64,000 nucleotides of DNA from Caballeronia glathei (GTDB lineage Bacteria; Pseudomonadota; Gammaproteobacteria; Burkholderiales; Burkholderiaceae): contig NZ_JFHC01000010.1 of the NCBI RefSeq assembly GCF_000698595.1, positions 1 through 64,000 on the forward strand, read 5' to 3'. Below are positions 45,457-54,881 of this stretch, one piece after another. The notes beneath the pieces were generated by a model. The model was not told the DNA's origin, did no database searches, and saw only the letters and a program-made list of their open reading frames with translations. The stretch's first letter is position 1. Each line of letters opens with the position of its first letter. A program made the position numbers and the translations under genes.

Positions 45457-46197
45457 ATGAACTTGGACAAGCAGGTAGCAATCGTCACGGGCGCGTCGCG
45501 CGGCATCGGCCGGGCCATCGCGCTGGAACTCGCGCGCCAGGGGGCGACCGTCATCGGCACGGCGACGAGCGAAAGCGGCGCGGCAAGCATCACCGAAGCG
45601 TTCGAGCAGGCGGGCGTGAAGGGTCGCGGCGCGGTGCTGAACGTGAACGACGCGGCCGCGGCCGACGCCTTCATCGACGCCACCGTCAAGGAATTCGGCG
45701 GCCTGAGCGTGCTGGTGAACAACGCGGGCATCACGAAGGACCAGCTCGCGATGCGCATGAAGGACGACGAATTCGACGCGGTCATCGACACCAACCTGCG
45801 CGCCGTCTTCCGCCTCTCGCGCGCCGTGCTGCGCCCGATGATGAAGGCGCGCGGCGGACGGATCATCAACATCACGTCGGTGGTCGGCTCGTCGGGCAAT
45901 CCGGGGCAGGCGAACTACGCGGCCGCCAAGGCCGGCGTCGCGGGCATGACGCGCGCGCTCGCCCGCGAGATCGGCAGCCGCGGGATCACCGTGAACTGCA
46001 TCGCGCCGGGCTTCATCGATACCGACATGACGCGCGTGCTGCCCGAAGAGCAGCGTACGGCGCTTACCGCACAGATACCACTCGGCCGACTGGGCAGCCC
46101 GGAAGATATCGCGCATGCTGTGGCTTTCCTTGCATCGCCGTTCGCGGGCTACATCACCGGGACGACGCTGCACGTGAACGGCGGCATGTACATGTAA
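45457..46197 (+). CDS. fabG: 3-oxoacyl-ACP reductase
   Basis: A 246-residue short-chain dehydrogenase, NADPH-dependent. The dinucleotide motif TGASRGIG lies near 10, NNAGIT near 88, and the catalytic Ser-Tyr-Lys triad in ITSVVG and NYAAAKAG. It reduces 3-oxoacyl-ACP in the elongation cycle. The end MYM is FabG-like. It is 25 bases after fabD. Confidence 0.97.
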   Translation: MNLDKQVAIVTGASRGIGRAIALELARQGATVIGTATSESGAASITEAFEQAGVKGRGAVLNVNDAAAADAFIDATVKEFGGLSVLVNNAGITKDQLAMRMKDDEFDAVIDTNLRAVFRLSRAVLRPMMKARGGRIINITSVVGSSGNPGQANYAAAKAGVAGMTRALAREIGSRGITVNCIAPGFIDTDMTRVLPEEQRTALTAQIPLGRLGSPEDIAHAVAFLASPFAGYITGTTLHVNGGMYM

Positions 46198-46461
46198 TAG
46201 GCATTTCGTTTAATATCCGCGCCGCGGGCGGAACGCAAAATGCTTGGGTTCGGGCCACGCACGTGCGGATGTGCTGAAAAAGGCGCTGGAAAGGCGCCGA
46301 CTTGCGCCGTATGAGGCAAAGTCGATGTAAGGCGCGTGACGTGCGTCAGTGCGGGCGTCACGGGTGCAGGACAGGAAACTGAAGCGCCGCTTTTTGCGGG
46401 TGCAAACCTGATAAAATGCGCGCACTCGTATTTTTGAACTTATTTTCCCTCGGAGGGCTGC

Positions 46462-46701
46462 ATGGACAATATCGAACAGCGCGTGAAGAAGATCGTCGCC
46501 GAACAACTGGGCGTCGCCGAAGCCGAAATCAAGAACGAGGCTTCGTTCGTGAACGATCTGGGCGCTGACTCGCTCGACACCGTCGAACTGGTGATGGCAC
46601 TGGAAGACGAATTCGGCATGGAAATTCCGGATGAAGAAGCCGAGAAGATCACGACTGTGCAGCAGGCCATCGACTACGCCCGCGCAAACGTCAAGGCGTA
46701 A
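46462..46701 (+). CDS. acpP: Acyl carrier protein
   Basis: A 79-residue acidic protein carrying growing acyl chains. Ser37 in GADSLDTVE is the phosphopantetheine attachment site. CGGAGGG precedes the ATG. The 264 bases from fabG to acpP hold a TAAAAT-like -10 element (46412-46417) and a hairpin at 46282-46298, so acpP probably also has its own promoter. Confidence 0.98.
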
Positions 46702-46766
46702 GGCCCGGCGTCAGCAGCGCATGGCACTCGAGCTTGACGCTCTGTCGCGACCGAGACCGATTTAAC

Positions 46767-46818
46767 AGCCACAGGGCTAGCAGGGCAGTTTCCTGTGGCC
46801 TCTGTGGCTTTTGCTTTT
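46767..46818 (+). terminator. Terminator-like hairpin between acpP and fabF
   Basis: AGCCACAG (46767-46774) pairs with CTGTGGCT (46802-46809); an alternative inner arm CCTGTGGC competes. TTTTGCTTTTTG follows. It would reduce read-through from the highly expressed acpP into fabF. Confidence 0.75.
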
Positions 46819-46843
46819 TGTCATTTATGGATAAGGGGTTACC

Positions 46844-48082
46844 GTGAGCCGTCGTCGTGTTGTTGTTACAGGCCTTGGGCTGATTTCGCCTGTCGGCAAT
46901 ACCGTTGCCGACGGTTGGGCCAATCTGGTGGCGGGCAAGTCCGGCATCGCCGATATCACGAAGTTCGACGCAACGAACTTCTCGACCCGCTTCGCGGGCG
47001 AGGTGAAGGGCTTCAATGTCGAGGACTACATGCCCGGCAAGGAAGCGCGCCATATGGATACCTTCATCCATTACGGAATCGCGGCGGGCGTGCAGGCCAT
47101 GCAGGACAGCGGCCTTGAAATCACCGACGAAAACTCGGAGCGCGTGGGCGTGGTCGTGGGCTCGGGCATCGGCGGGCTGCCGATGATCGAAGTCACGCAA
47201 ACGGAGTTGCTCAATCGCGGCCCGCGCCGGATCTCGCCGTTCTTCGTGCCGGCGTCGATCATCAACATGATCTCCGGCCATCTGTCGATCCGTTTTGGCC
47301 TCAAGGGCCCGAATCTCGCGCTCGTCACGGCATGCACGACGGGGCTGCACTGCATCGGTGAAGCGTCGCGCCTGATCGAATACGGCGATGCCGACGTGAT
47401 GATCGCGGGCGGCGCGGAATCGACGGTGTCGCCGCTCGGCATCGGCGGCTTCGCGGCGGCGCGCGCGCTCTCGCAGCGCAACGACGACCCCGCGACGGCA
47501 AGCCGTCCGTGGGACACGGATCGCGACGGCTTCGTGCTCGGCGAAGGCGCGGGCGTGATGGTGCTCGAGGAGTACGAGCACGCGAAGGCGCGCGGCGCGA
47601 AGATCTACGCGGAAGTGACGGGCTACGGCATGAGCGGCGACGCGTACCACATGACCGCGCCGCCCGAAGACGGCGACGGCGGCCGCCGCAGCATGATCAA
47701 CGCGATGAAGAACGCGAAGGTCAATCCGGACGAAGTGCAGTATGTGAACGCGCACGGCACGTCCACGCCGCTTGGCGACATCGCGGAGACCACGGGCATC
47801 AAGCGCGCGCTGGGCGATCACGCGAAGAAGGTCGTGGTGAACTCGACCAAGTCGATGACGGGGCACCTGCTCGGTGGCGCGGGCGGCCTGGAATCGGTGT
47901 TCACGGTGCTCGCGATCTACCATCAGGTGTCGCCGCCGACCATCAACATCTTCAACCAGGACCCGCAATGCGACCTGGACTACTGCGCGAACACCGCACG
48001 CGAGATGAAGATCGACGTGGCGCTGAAGAACTCGTTCGGCTTCGGCGGCACGAACGGCACGCTCGTCTTCAAGCGTCACTGA
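46844..48082 (+). CDS. fabF: Beta-ketoacyl-ACP synthase II
   Basis: A 412-residue condensing enzyme for elongation. Catalytic Cys164 is in TACTTGLH, the two histidines in [11 protein letters not shown] and GHLLGGAGG. The GTG at 46844 begins the conserved [11 protein letters not shown]. Elongates palmitoleate to vaccenate in other bacteria. Confidence 0.97.
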   Translation: MSRRRVVVTGLGLISPVGNTVADGWANLVAGKSGIADITKFDATNFSTRFAGEVKGFNVEDYMPGKEARHMDTFIHYGIAAGVQAMQDSGLEITDENSERVGVVVGSGIGGLPMIEVTQTELLNRGPRRISPFFVPASIINMISGHLSIRFGLKGPNLALVTACTTGLHCIGEASRLIEYGDADVMIAGGAESTVSPLGIGGFAAARALSQRNDDPATASRPWDTDRDGFVLGEGAGVMVLEEYEHAKARGAKIYAEVTGYGMSGDAYHMTAPPEDGDGGRRSMINAMKNAKVNPDEVQYVNAHGTSTPLGDIAETTGIKRALGDHAKKVVVNSTKSMTGHLLGGAGGLESVFTVLAIYHQVSPPTINIFNQDPQCDLDYCANTAREMKIDVALKNSFGFGGTNGTLVFKRH

Positions 48083-48116
48083 GCGCCGGCGCGTTCGGCA
48101 TCGACGGGGAAAGGCG

Positions 48117-48581
48117 TTGCCGGGCGCGCATGTCGATTTCGACGAAACCCCTGGCGGTTCACCCCGGCGGCACGTGCTGCGCGCCTCGCGGCTGGTGCGC
48201 GGCGCGATGGTCGGCTTCATCGCCGTCGCGGTGGTGTCGGTGTTTCAGTGCGTGGCGGCCCGCGCGGGCCAGTTTCACGCCTGTGTCGCCGCGTTCACGT
48301 GTCTTGCCGCGCTCGGCCTGTTTGCGCGGGCGTGGGAACGGCGCCAGCCGGTCGCATTCCGGCTTGGACCGGACGGGCTGACCACCTGGGACAGGGCGGG
48401 GGTCGCGCAATATCGGCGGATCACCGGGTGCGCGCAGTGGAGCGACCGGCTCCTTGCCCTGACCCTGCTTTCGAGCGGCGCGCGCTCGGTCTCCTTCCTC
48501 GTCGCCGCCGACGCCGTCGGGCGCGACACCTTCCGCGAACTCGCGGTGCGGGCCCGCCGGGGCGCGCGGGCGTACCTGTAA
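48117..48581 (+). CDS. YgfX-like membrane protein
   Basis: About 154 residues with two membrane helices (31-48, GFIAVAVVSVFQCVAA; 55-70, CVAAFTCLAALGLFA) then a soluble tail with FRLGPDGLTTW and a late LVAADAVGRDTFRELAVRAR. This layout and the closing pattern resemble the YgfX/CptA family, and the position before rpoE in Burkholderia is like that of other small membrane genes. YgfX partners with a FAD assembly factor in E. coli; no such gene is here. It starts with TTG at 48117 after GGGGAAAGG; an ATG at 48207 would cut helix one. Confidence 0.5.
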   Translation: MPGAHVDFDETPGGSPRRHVLRASRLVRGAMVGFIAVAVVSVFQCVAARAGQFHACVAAFTCLAALGLFARAWERRQPVAFRLGPDGLTTWDRAGVAQYRRITGCAQWSDRLLALTLLSSGARSVSFLVAADAVGRDTFRELAVRARRGARAYL

Positions 48582-48677
48582 CGACTGTAACGGCTCATGA
48601 GCGCCTGCGGTGGTGCGTCGCCGGTAACGCTACAATAGCCCTCCGCGAAGCACCCCAAAAGTTAACGGATTTCCCAG

Positions 48678-49277
48678 GTGAGCGAAAAAGAAATCGACCA
48701 AGTGCTGGTCGAACGCGTGCAGAAGGGCGATAAGGCAGCGTTCGAGCTACTGGTCGCCAAATACCACCGCAAGATCATTCGACTGATCTCGCGCCTCGTG
48801 CGGGACCCCGCCGAGGTCGAGGATGTCGCACAGGACGCCTTCATCAAGGCCTACCGCGCGTTGCCGCAGTTTCGCGGCGAATCGGCGTTTTACACCTGGC
48901 TGTACCGTATCGCCGTGAACACGGCGAAGAATTACCTTGCGACGCAGGGCCGCCGCGCTCCAACTTCTACCGAAGCTGACGCCGAAGAAGCGGAAACTTT
49001 CTCCGACGCGGACCAACTAAGGGATATCAACACGCCTGAGTCGATGTTGATGAGCAAGCAGATCGCACAGACGGTCAATGCTGCGATGGCGGTTTTACCG
49101 GAAGAGCTGCGCACCGCCATAACTCTTCGTGAAATTGAAGGATTGAGCTACGAGGAAATTGCTGAAATGATGGGTTGCCCGATCGGCACCGTCAGATCAA
49201 GAATTTTCCGTGCTCGCGAAGCCATTGCGGCAAAATTGCGTCCGTTGTTGGACACTCCCGAAGGCAAGCGCTGGTAG
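48678..49277 (+). CDS. rpoE: RNA polymerase sigma-E factor
   Basis: A 199-residue extracytoplasmic-function sigma factor of the RpoE type. Region 2 has ALPQFRGESAFYTWLYRIAVNTAKNYL and region 4 has REIEGLSYEEIAEMMGCPIGTVRSRIFRAREAI. It drives envelope-stress genes. The GTG at 48678 is preceded by CCCAG. A TACAAT -10 box lies at about 48631. rseA, rseB and mucD follow in the standard order. Confidence 0.96.
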   Translation: MSEKEIDQVLVERVQKGDKAAFELLVAKYHRKIIRLISRLVRDPAEVEDVAQDAFIKAYRALPQFRGESAFYTWLYRIAVNTAKNYLATQGRRAPTSTEADAEEAETFSDADQLRDINTPESMLMSKQIAQTVNAAMAVLPEELRTAITLREIEGLSYEEIAEMMGCPIGTVRSRIFRAREAIAAKLRPLLDTPEGKRW

Positions 49278-49360
49278 GCAGCGAGGTTGCGCGGGACAGG
49301 GGCGCAATATCTGGGTTAGGTGGTGTCACTACGGGGTGTGGTCAAAAGATGGGGAGCATC

Positions 49361-49990
49361 ATGGGGTCGGTCTCGATGCAATCGCAAGCGGGCTCGCATG
49401 GCGAGCGTATGTCGGCGTTCGTTGACGGGGAATCGCTCGACGAGCTTGGGAACATCAGTCAGTTTCTGGCGGAATTGAAGAATCAGGACCGCGCCGCGTG
49501 GTCCGATTACCACCTGATCGGCGACGCGCTGCGCTCCGACGATCTGGCGGTCAGTCCCGCCGCGAGCAGCGCCTTCATGGCGGCCTTCTCGCAGCGTTTC
49601 GAAGCGGAAGCACACGTGCTCGCGCCCGCTGCGCTGCCGGCGCTCGCCGCGAAGGCGCGTTCCGGCATGCTGCGCCGGCGCGTGGTCCCGGCGTTCGCGG
49701 TTGCCGCGGCCGCTGCCACGCTCACGTGGATCGTCGTGCCGCAGTTGCAGGGCGTCGACAGCCGGTCTGGCACGCAGGTCGCGAGCATCGCTCCGGCCGA
49801 CTCGGTGCAGCGCGTGGCGATGGCGTCGATTCCGGCGGCGACCGCGCGTCCCGTGGCGGTCGAGGCCAACATCATCCGCGACGCGAGTCTCGATCAATAT
49901 CTCGAAGCACATCAACAGTTCTCGCAGCAGCCCGTCGTGCCCGGCTCGATGCCCCTGATTCGCGCCGCCGCCACTTCGCAAGGCCAATAA
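49361..49990 (+). CDS. rseA: Anti-sigma-E factor RseA (MucA-like)
   Basis: A 209-residue membrane protein. The N-terminal part MSAFVDGESLDELG...WSDYHLIGDALRSDDLA matches the RseA sigma-binding domain, followed by one membrane helix (VVPAFAVAAAAATLTWIVV near 110) and a periplasmic tail. It holds sigma-E at the membrane until cleaved. Start uncertain among ATGs at 49349, 49361 and 49376; GGGGAG favours 49361. Confidence 0.9.
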   Translation: MGSVSMQSQAGSHGERMSAFVDGESLDELGNISQFLAELKNQDRAAWSDYHLIGDALRSDDLAVSPAASSAFMAAFSQRFEAEAHVLAPAALPALAAKARSGMLRRRVVPAFAVAAAAATLTWIVVPQLQGVDSRSGTQVASIAPADSVQRVAMASIPAATARPVAVEANIIRDASLDQYLEAHQQFSQQPVVPGSMPLIRAAATSQGQ

Positions 49991-49994
49991 TCTG

Positions 49995-51038
49995 ATGCAA
50001 CGTGTGCGGTTGAATAAAACGACGTACTGGGGGCGGCTGCCGGCATTGATGTTCTGTGCGGCCGCGTTGATATCCGCCGCATCAGGTGTTTTTGCCCAGG
50101 GCGACGACCCGGTCGCCACGCGGCGGGCCGCCGCCGAGATGCTCAACCGCATACACGAGGCGGCTCAGCAGCAGAATTACGAGGGCACGTTCGTCTACCA
50201 GCGCGGCGCAACGGTCCAGTCGTCGCGCATCACGCATGCGGCCACGCGCGGCGACGGGGAGTACGAGTCGCTCGAAAGCCTCGACGGCAAGCCGCGCAAG
50301 ATGCTCCGCCACGACGACGACATGTACACGTTCGTGCCCGAACGGCATCTCTGCGTCGTCGAAAAGCGGCAAAACAAGGATTCGTTTCCGGCGCTGCTCG
50401 CCACGAGCGGCGAGCAGGTGCTGTCGGTGTACGAGCCCAAGCTGCTCGGCAGCGACCGCGTCGCGGGCCTCGACGCCCAGGTGCTGGAACTCGATCCGAA
50501 AGATTCCTATCGATTCGCCTACAAGCTCTGGGCCGATTCGAAAACCGGTCTCCTGCTGCGCGCCCAGACGCTCGATCCGGACGGCCAGGTGCTCGAACAG
50601 CTTTCGTTCTCGCAGGTGCGCATCGGCGGCGGCGTGGACAAGGCGCCAATCGCGAACGGCATCCGCAACACGGCGGGCTGGACGATCGTGCGTCCGCCGG
50701 TCCAGCCGGTGGACATGGAGGCGCAGGGCTGGCAGCTCACGCCGAATATCCCCGGCTTCAGGAAAATACGCGAGTTGCGGCGTCCGATGGCGTCGCGTGA
50801 AGAGGGTCAGCCGCCGATCCCCGTCGATCAGGCTGTTTTCTCGGACGGACTCGCCGCCATCTCGGTTTTCGTCGAGCCGGTGGAAAAAAACAGCCGCAAG
50901 GAAGGGGCGGGCAGCAACGGCGCAACGCACGTGCTCGTGAAGCGGCGCGGGGATTTCTGGATTACTTTGCTTGGGGAAGTGCCGCAGGCCACCTTGCAGC
51001 AATTTGCTTCTACCATAGAATACAAGCCTTCCAAGTAA
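49995..51038 (+). CDS. rseB: Periplasmic sigma-E regulator RseB (MucB-like)
   Basis: A 347-residue exported protein with a signal peptide ending GVFAQG near 36. The MucB/RseB domains are seen in NYEGTFVYQRGATVQSSRI and later GWTIVRPPVQP. It binds RseA and shields it from proteolysis, and may sense lipoproteins or outer membrane stress. It starts four bases after rseA. Confidence 0.93.
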   Translation: MQRVRLNKTTYWGRLPALMFCAAALISAASGVFAQGDDPVATRRAAAEMLNRIHEAAQQQNYEGTFVYQRGATVQSSRITHAATRGDGEYESLESLDGKPRKMLRHDDDMYTFVPERHLCVVEKRQNKDSFPALLATSGEQVLSVYEPKLLGSDRVAGLDAQVLELDPKDSYRFAYKLWADSKTGLLLRAQTLDPDGQVLEQLSFSQVRIGGGVDKAPIANGIRNTAGWTIVRPPVQPVDMEAQGWQLTPNIPGFRKIRELRRPMASREEGQPPIPVDQAVFSDGLAAISVFVEPVEKNSRKEGAGSNGATHVLVKRRGDFWITLLGEVPQATLQQFASTIEYKPSK

Positions 51039-51055
51039 TCCCTCGGCCCTCATAT

Positions 51056-52597
51056 ATGAGCAATTCCTCGCTGCGCAGGTTCTTCGCGGCCGCGGCGCTC
51101 GCCGTGTGCCTGCCGTTTCTCTCGAACACGGCAGCGGCGGTGACGCCGACAGTGAACTTGCCTGACTTCACGACGCTCGTCGACAAGGTCGGACCGTCGG
51201 TCGTCAATATCCGGACAACTTCGCGCGTCGGCACGAGCAGCGACCTGCGCGGACTCCCGCCGGGCCTCGACGACGGCGACATGTCCGAGTTCTTCCGTCG
51301 TTTCTTCGGCATTCCGATGCCCAACCAGCCGGGCGTGCCCCGCGGCGGTGGCGGCGGCGGTGGTGGTGGTGGTGGCGACGGCGGCAAGGGCGGCGGCGGG
51401 CGCGGCGCGCCTCCCGACGACAGCCAGGACAACTCCGAGCAAAGCAGCGGCGTCGGCTCAGGCTTCATCCTGTCGACGGACGGCTACGTGATGACGAACG
51501 CGCACGTCGTCGACGACGCCGACACCATTTACGTCACCCTCACCGACAAGCGCGAGTTCAAGGCGCGTCTCGTCGGCGTCGACGAGCGCACGGACGTCGC
51601 GGTCGTGAAAATCAACGCATCGAACCTGCCGGCCATCACGATTGGCGACTCGAACAAGGTGCGCGTCGGCGAATGGGTGCTCGCGATCGGCTCGCCGTTC
51701 GGCCTCGACAATACGGTCACGGCCGGCATCGTGAGCGCGAAGGGGCGCGATACGGGCGACTACCTGCCGTTCATCCAGACCGACGTCGCGGTGAACCCGG
51801 GCAATTCCGGCGGGCCGCTCATCAACATGGCGGGCGAGGTGATCGGCATCAATTCGCAGATCTACAGCCGCACCGGCGGGTTCATGGGCATCTCGTTCGC
51901 GATTCCGATCGACGAGGCGATGCGCGTCGCGGACCAGTTGAAGACGGTCGGCAAGGTCGTGCGGGGCCGGATCGCGGTGGCGATCGGGGAGGTGACGAAG
52001 GACGTAGCCGATTCGCTCGGCCTGCCGAAGGCGCAGGGCGCGCTCGTCTCCAGCGTGGAAGCGGGCGGGCCAGCCGACAAGGCGGGCGTTCAGCCGGGCG
52101 ACATCATCCTGAAATTCAACGGACACAACGTCGAAACCGCGACGGACCTGCCGCGCATGGTCGGCGACAGCAAACCGGGCTCGAAGGCGACCGTGACCGT
52201 GTGGCGCAAGGGTCAGACGCGCGATCTGCCGATCACCATTGCCGAAATGCAGCCGGACAAGGTGGCGCGGGCCGAGCAGCGCAAGACGCCGGCGCCGAAG
52301 GAGCGCGCGAGCAATTCGCTCGGCATGGCCGTGAGCGACATCCCCGCCGACCAGAAGAAGGCGCTCAAGCTGACGGGCGGCGTGCTCGTCGACGCGGTGG
52401 AAGGGCCGGCGGCGCGCGCGGGGTTCCAGAAGGGCGACATCATTCTGCGCATCGGCGACACGGACATTACAAGCGCGAAGCAGTTTGAAGCCGTCGCGCA
52501 AAACGCCGATCCGAGCAAGATGGTCGCCGTGCTGGTGCGGCGCGGCGACAACACGCAGTTCGTGCCGTTGCGCCCGCGCGCGCCGGTGCAGAAGTAA
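51056..52597 (+). CDS. mucD: DegP/MucD-type periplasmic serine protease
   Basis: A 513-residue HtrA protease with signal peptide (cleavage near 28). The catalytic triad is His150 (TNAHVV), Asp180 (RTDVAV) and Ser251 (GNSGGP), followed by two PDZ domains (about 300-385 and 420-505). It degrades misfolded periplasmic proteins. A run of 11 glycines (51343-51375 region) followed by another glycine-rich stretch lies in the LA loop, which is known to be variable. In the sigma-E operon. Confidence 0.95.
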   Translation: MSNSSLRRFFAAAALAVCLPFLSNTAAAVTPTVNLPDFTTLVDKVGPSVVNIRTTSRVGTSSDLRGLPPGLDDGDMSEFFRRFFGIPMPNQPGVPRGGGGGGGGGGGDGGKGGGGRGAPPDDSQDNSEQSSGVGSGFILSTDGYVMTNAHVVDDADTIYVTLTDKREFKARLVGVDERTDVAVVKINASNLPAITIGDSNKVRVGEWVLAIGSPFGLDNTVTAGIVSAKGRDTGDYLPFIQTDVAVNPGNSGGPLINMAGEVIGINSQIYSRTGGFMGISFAIPIDEAMRVADQLKTVGKVVRGRIAVAIGEVTKDVADSLGLPKAQGALVSSVEAGGPADKAGVQPGDIILKFNGHNVETATDLPRMVGDSKPGSKATVTVWRKGQTRDLPITIAEMQPDKVARAEQRKTPAPKERASNSLGMAVSDIPADQKKALKLTGGVLVDAVEGPAARAGFQKGDIILRIGDTDITSAKQFEAVAQNADPSKMVAVLVRRGDNTQFVPLRPRAPVQK

Positions 52598-52606
52598 GCG
52601 CGCCTG

Positions 52607-52870
52607 ATGGCTTCTGCGCCGCTCAAGCTCTACGGGCGCGCGTGGTGCCATCTCTGCGACGACCTGCGCGCCGGACTCGAGCCGATCGCGGCCGAGTTCG
52701 GCGTGGGCATCGAATGGATCGACATCGACAGCGACGCCGATCCGGCGCTCGTTGCGCGCTACGACGAACGCGTGCCGGTGCTGGTGCTGGATGGGGTCGA
52801 GTTGTGCCACTACCATCTCGACGCCCCACGCGTGCGCGCGGCGCTGAACGCGCGTGCCACGTCATCCTGA
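52607..52870 (+). CDS. Glutaredoxin-like thiol protein (DUF836)
   Basis: An 87-residue thioredoxin-fold protein with the active site WCHLCDD (CxxC near 14-17) and the cis-proline segment ERVPVLVLDG. This matches the DUF836 glutaredoxin-like group. It probably reduces disulfides in the cytoplasm. It starts nine bases after mucD. Confidence 0.9.
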   Translation: MASAPLKLYGRAWCHLCDDLRAGLEPIAAEFGVGIEWIDIDSDADPALVARYDERVPVLVLDGVELCHYHLDAPRVRAALNARATSS

Positions 52871-52979
52871 AATGGGCGTGCCGCGACGCTTCGCCTGGGC
52901 GCCCGGACGCGCCGCATCCCTCAAAAAACGCCGGCCGAACCCCGTTTCGGCTAAAATGCTGAAGTTTTCCCCTATTTTC

Positions 52980-53016
52980 AAGGCGTGCTCCGCGATGAGT
53001 CAGGGCGCGCCTTTTT
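52980..53016 (+). terminator. Terminator-like hairpin upstream of lepA
   Basis: AAGGCGTGC (52980-52988) pairs with GCGCGCCTT (53005-53013) with one G-T pair, and TTTTTC follows. It lies 18 bases before lepA, so it may attenuate read-through from the sigma-E operon. Confidence 0.65.
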
Positions 53017-53033
53017 CGCTTGATCGGCACTGA

Positions 53034-54824
53034 ATGAATCATATTCGTAACTTTTCGATCATTGCGCACATCGACCACGGCAAATCGACGCTGGCCGATC
53101 GCATCATCCAGTTGTGCGGCGGCTTGTCCGACCGTGAAATGGAAGCGCAGGTTCTCGATTCGATGGACCTCGAGCGCGAGCGTGGCATCACGATCAAGGC
53201 GCAGACAGCTGCGCTCACCTACAAGGCCCGCGACGGCCAGGTCTACAACCTCAATCTCATCGATACCCCGGGCCACGTCGACTTTTCGTACGAGGTGAGC
53301 CGCTCGCTCTCGGCGTGCGAAGGCGCGCTCCTCGTCGTCGATGCGAGCCAGGGCGTCGAGGCGCAGACCGTCGCCAACTGCTACACCGCGATCGAACTCG
53401 GCGTCGAGGTCGTGCCGGTGCTCAACAAGATCGACCTGCCGGCCGCCAATCCGGAAAAGGCAATCGAGGAAATCGAGGACGTCATCGGCATCGACGCCAC
53501 CGACGCCACGCATTGCAGCGCGAAAACCGGCCAGGGCGTCGAGGACGTGCTCGAAGCGCTGATCGCGAAGGTGCCGCCGCCCAAGGGCGACCCGGAAGCG
53601 CCGCTGCAGGCGCTCATCATCGACTCGTGGTTCGACAACTACGTGGGCGTCGTGATGCTCGTGCGCATCAAGAACGGCACGCTGCGCCCGAAGGACAAGA
53701 TCAAGATGATGGCGACCGGCGCGCAGTACCCGGTCGAGCACCTCGGCGTGTTCGCGCCGAAGGCGACGAACCTCGCGTCGCTGTCGGCGGGGCAGGTGGG
53801 CTTCATCATCGCGGGCATCAAGGAATTGCAGGCGGCGAAGGTCGGCGACACGGTCACGGTGGCGACCCGCCCCGCATCCGAGCCGCTGCCGGGCTTCAAG
53901 GAAGTGAAGCCGCAGGTGTTCGCGGGGCTCTATCCGGTCGAGGCGAACCAGTACGACGCGCTGCGCGAATCGCTCGAAAAGCTCAAGCTGAACGACGCGT
54001 CGCTGCAATACGAGCCGGAAGTCTCGCAGGCGCTCGGCTTCGGCTTTCGCTGCGGCTTTCTCGGCCTCTTGCACATGGAAATCGTGCAGGAGCGGCTCGA
54101 GCGCGAATTCGACATGGATCTCATCACGACCGCGCCCACGGTCGTCTACGAGGTCGTGCAGCGCGACGGCACGGTAATCCAGGTCGAAAACCCGGCGAAG
54201 ATGCCGGAGCCGCCGAAGATCGAGGAAGTGCGCGAGCCGATCGTCACCGTGAACCTGTACATGCCGCAGGAGTACGTGGGCTCGGTCATCACGCTCTGCA
54301 CGAACAAGCGCGGCCAGCAGACCAACATGCAGTATCACGGGCGCCAGGTGCAGCTCACCTACGAAATTCCGATGGCGGAAATCGTGCTCGACTTCTTCGA
54401 CCGCCTGAAGTCCACGTCGCGCGGCTATGCGTCGATGGACTACGAGTTCAAGGAGTACCGCGCCGCCGACGTCGTCAAGGTCGACATGCTGATCAACGGC
54501 GACAAGGTGGATGCGCTGTCGGTGATCGTGCACCGGTCGCAAAGCCAGCATCGCGGGCGCGAAGTGGCGTCGAAGATGCGCGAGCTGATTCCGCGCCAGA
54601 TGTACGACGTGGCGATCCAGGCGACCATCGGCGCGAACATCATCGCGCGCGAGAACATCAAGGCGCTGCGCAAGAACGTGCTCGCCAAGTGCTATGGCGG
54701 CGACATCTCGCGCAAGAAGAAGCTCCTCGAAAAGCAGAAGGCAGGCAAGAAGCGGATGAAGCAGGTCGGTTCAGTCGAGATTCCGCAAGAGGCTTTCCTC
54801 GCGATCCTGCGCGTCGACGACTAG
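53034..54824 (+). CDS. lepA: Elongation factor 4
   Basis: A 596-residue GTPase of the ribosome. G1 is [10 protein letters not shown]3 DTPGHVD, G4 NKIDLP; the LepA-specific C-terminal domain ends near [11 protein letters not shown]. It promotes back-translocation or helps ribosome assembly. Followed 57 bases later by lepB, the standard order. Confidence 0.98.
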   Translation: MNHIRNFSIIAHIDHGKSTLADRIIQLCGGLSDREMEAQVLDSMDLERERGITIKAQTAALTYKARDGQVYNLNLIDTPGHVDFSYEVSRSLSACEGALLVVDASQGVEAQTVANCYTAIELGVEVVPVLNKIDLPAANPEKAIEEIEDVIGIDATDATHCSAKTGQGVEDVLEALIAKVPPPKGDPEAPLQALIIDSWFDNYVGVVMLVRIKNGTLRPKDKIKMMATGAQYPVEHLGVFAPKATNLASLSAGQVGFIIAGIKELQAAKVGDTVTVATRPASEPLPGFKEVKPQVFAGLYPVEANQYDALRESLEKLKLNDASLQYEPEVSQALGFGFRCGFLGLLHMEIVQERLEREFDMDLITTAPTVVYEVVQRDGTVIQVENPAKMPEPPKIEEVREPIVTVNLYMPQEYVGSVITLCTNKRGQQTNMQYHGRQVQLTYEIPMAEIVLDFFDRLKSTSRGYASMDYEFKEYRAADVVKVDMLINGDKVDALSVIVHRSQSQHRGREVASKMRELIPRQMYDVAIQATIGANIIARENIKALRKNVLAKCYGGDISRKKKLLEKQKAGKKRMKQVGSVEIPQEAFLAILRVDD

Positions 54825-54881
54825 GCGCTGCGTGATTGACGCCAGCGCCAGGCAAAGAACGATAACAACCGGAACCGATTG

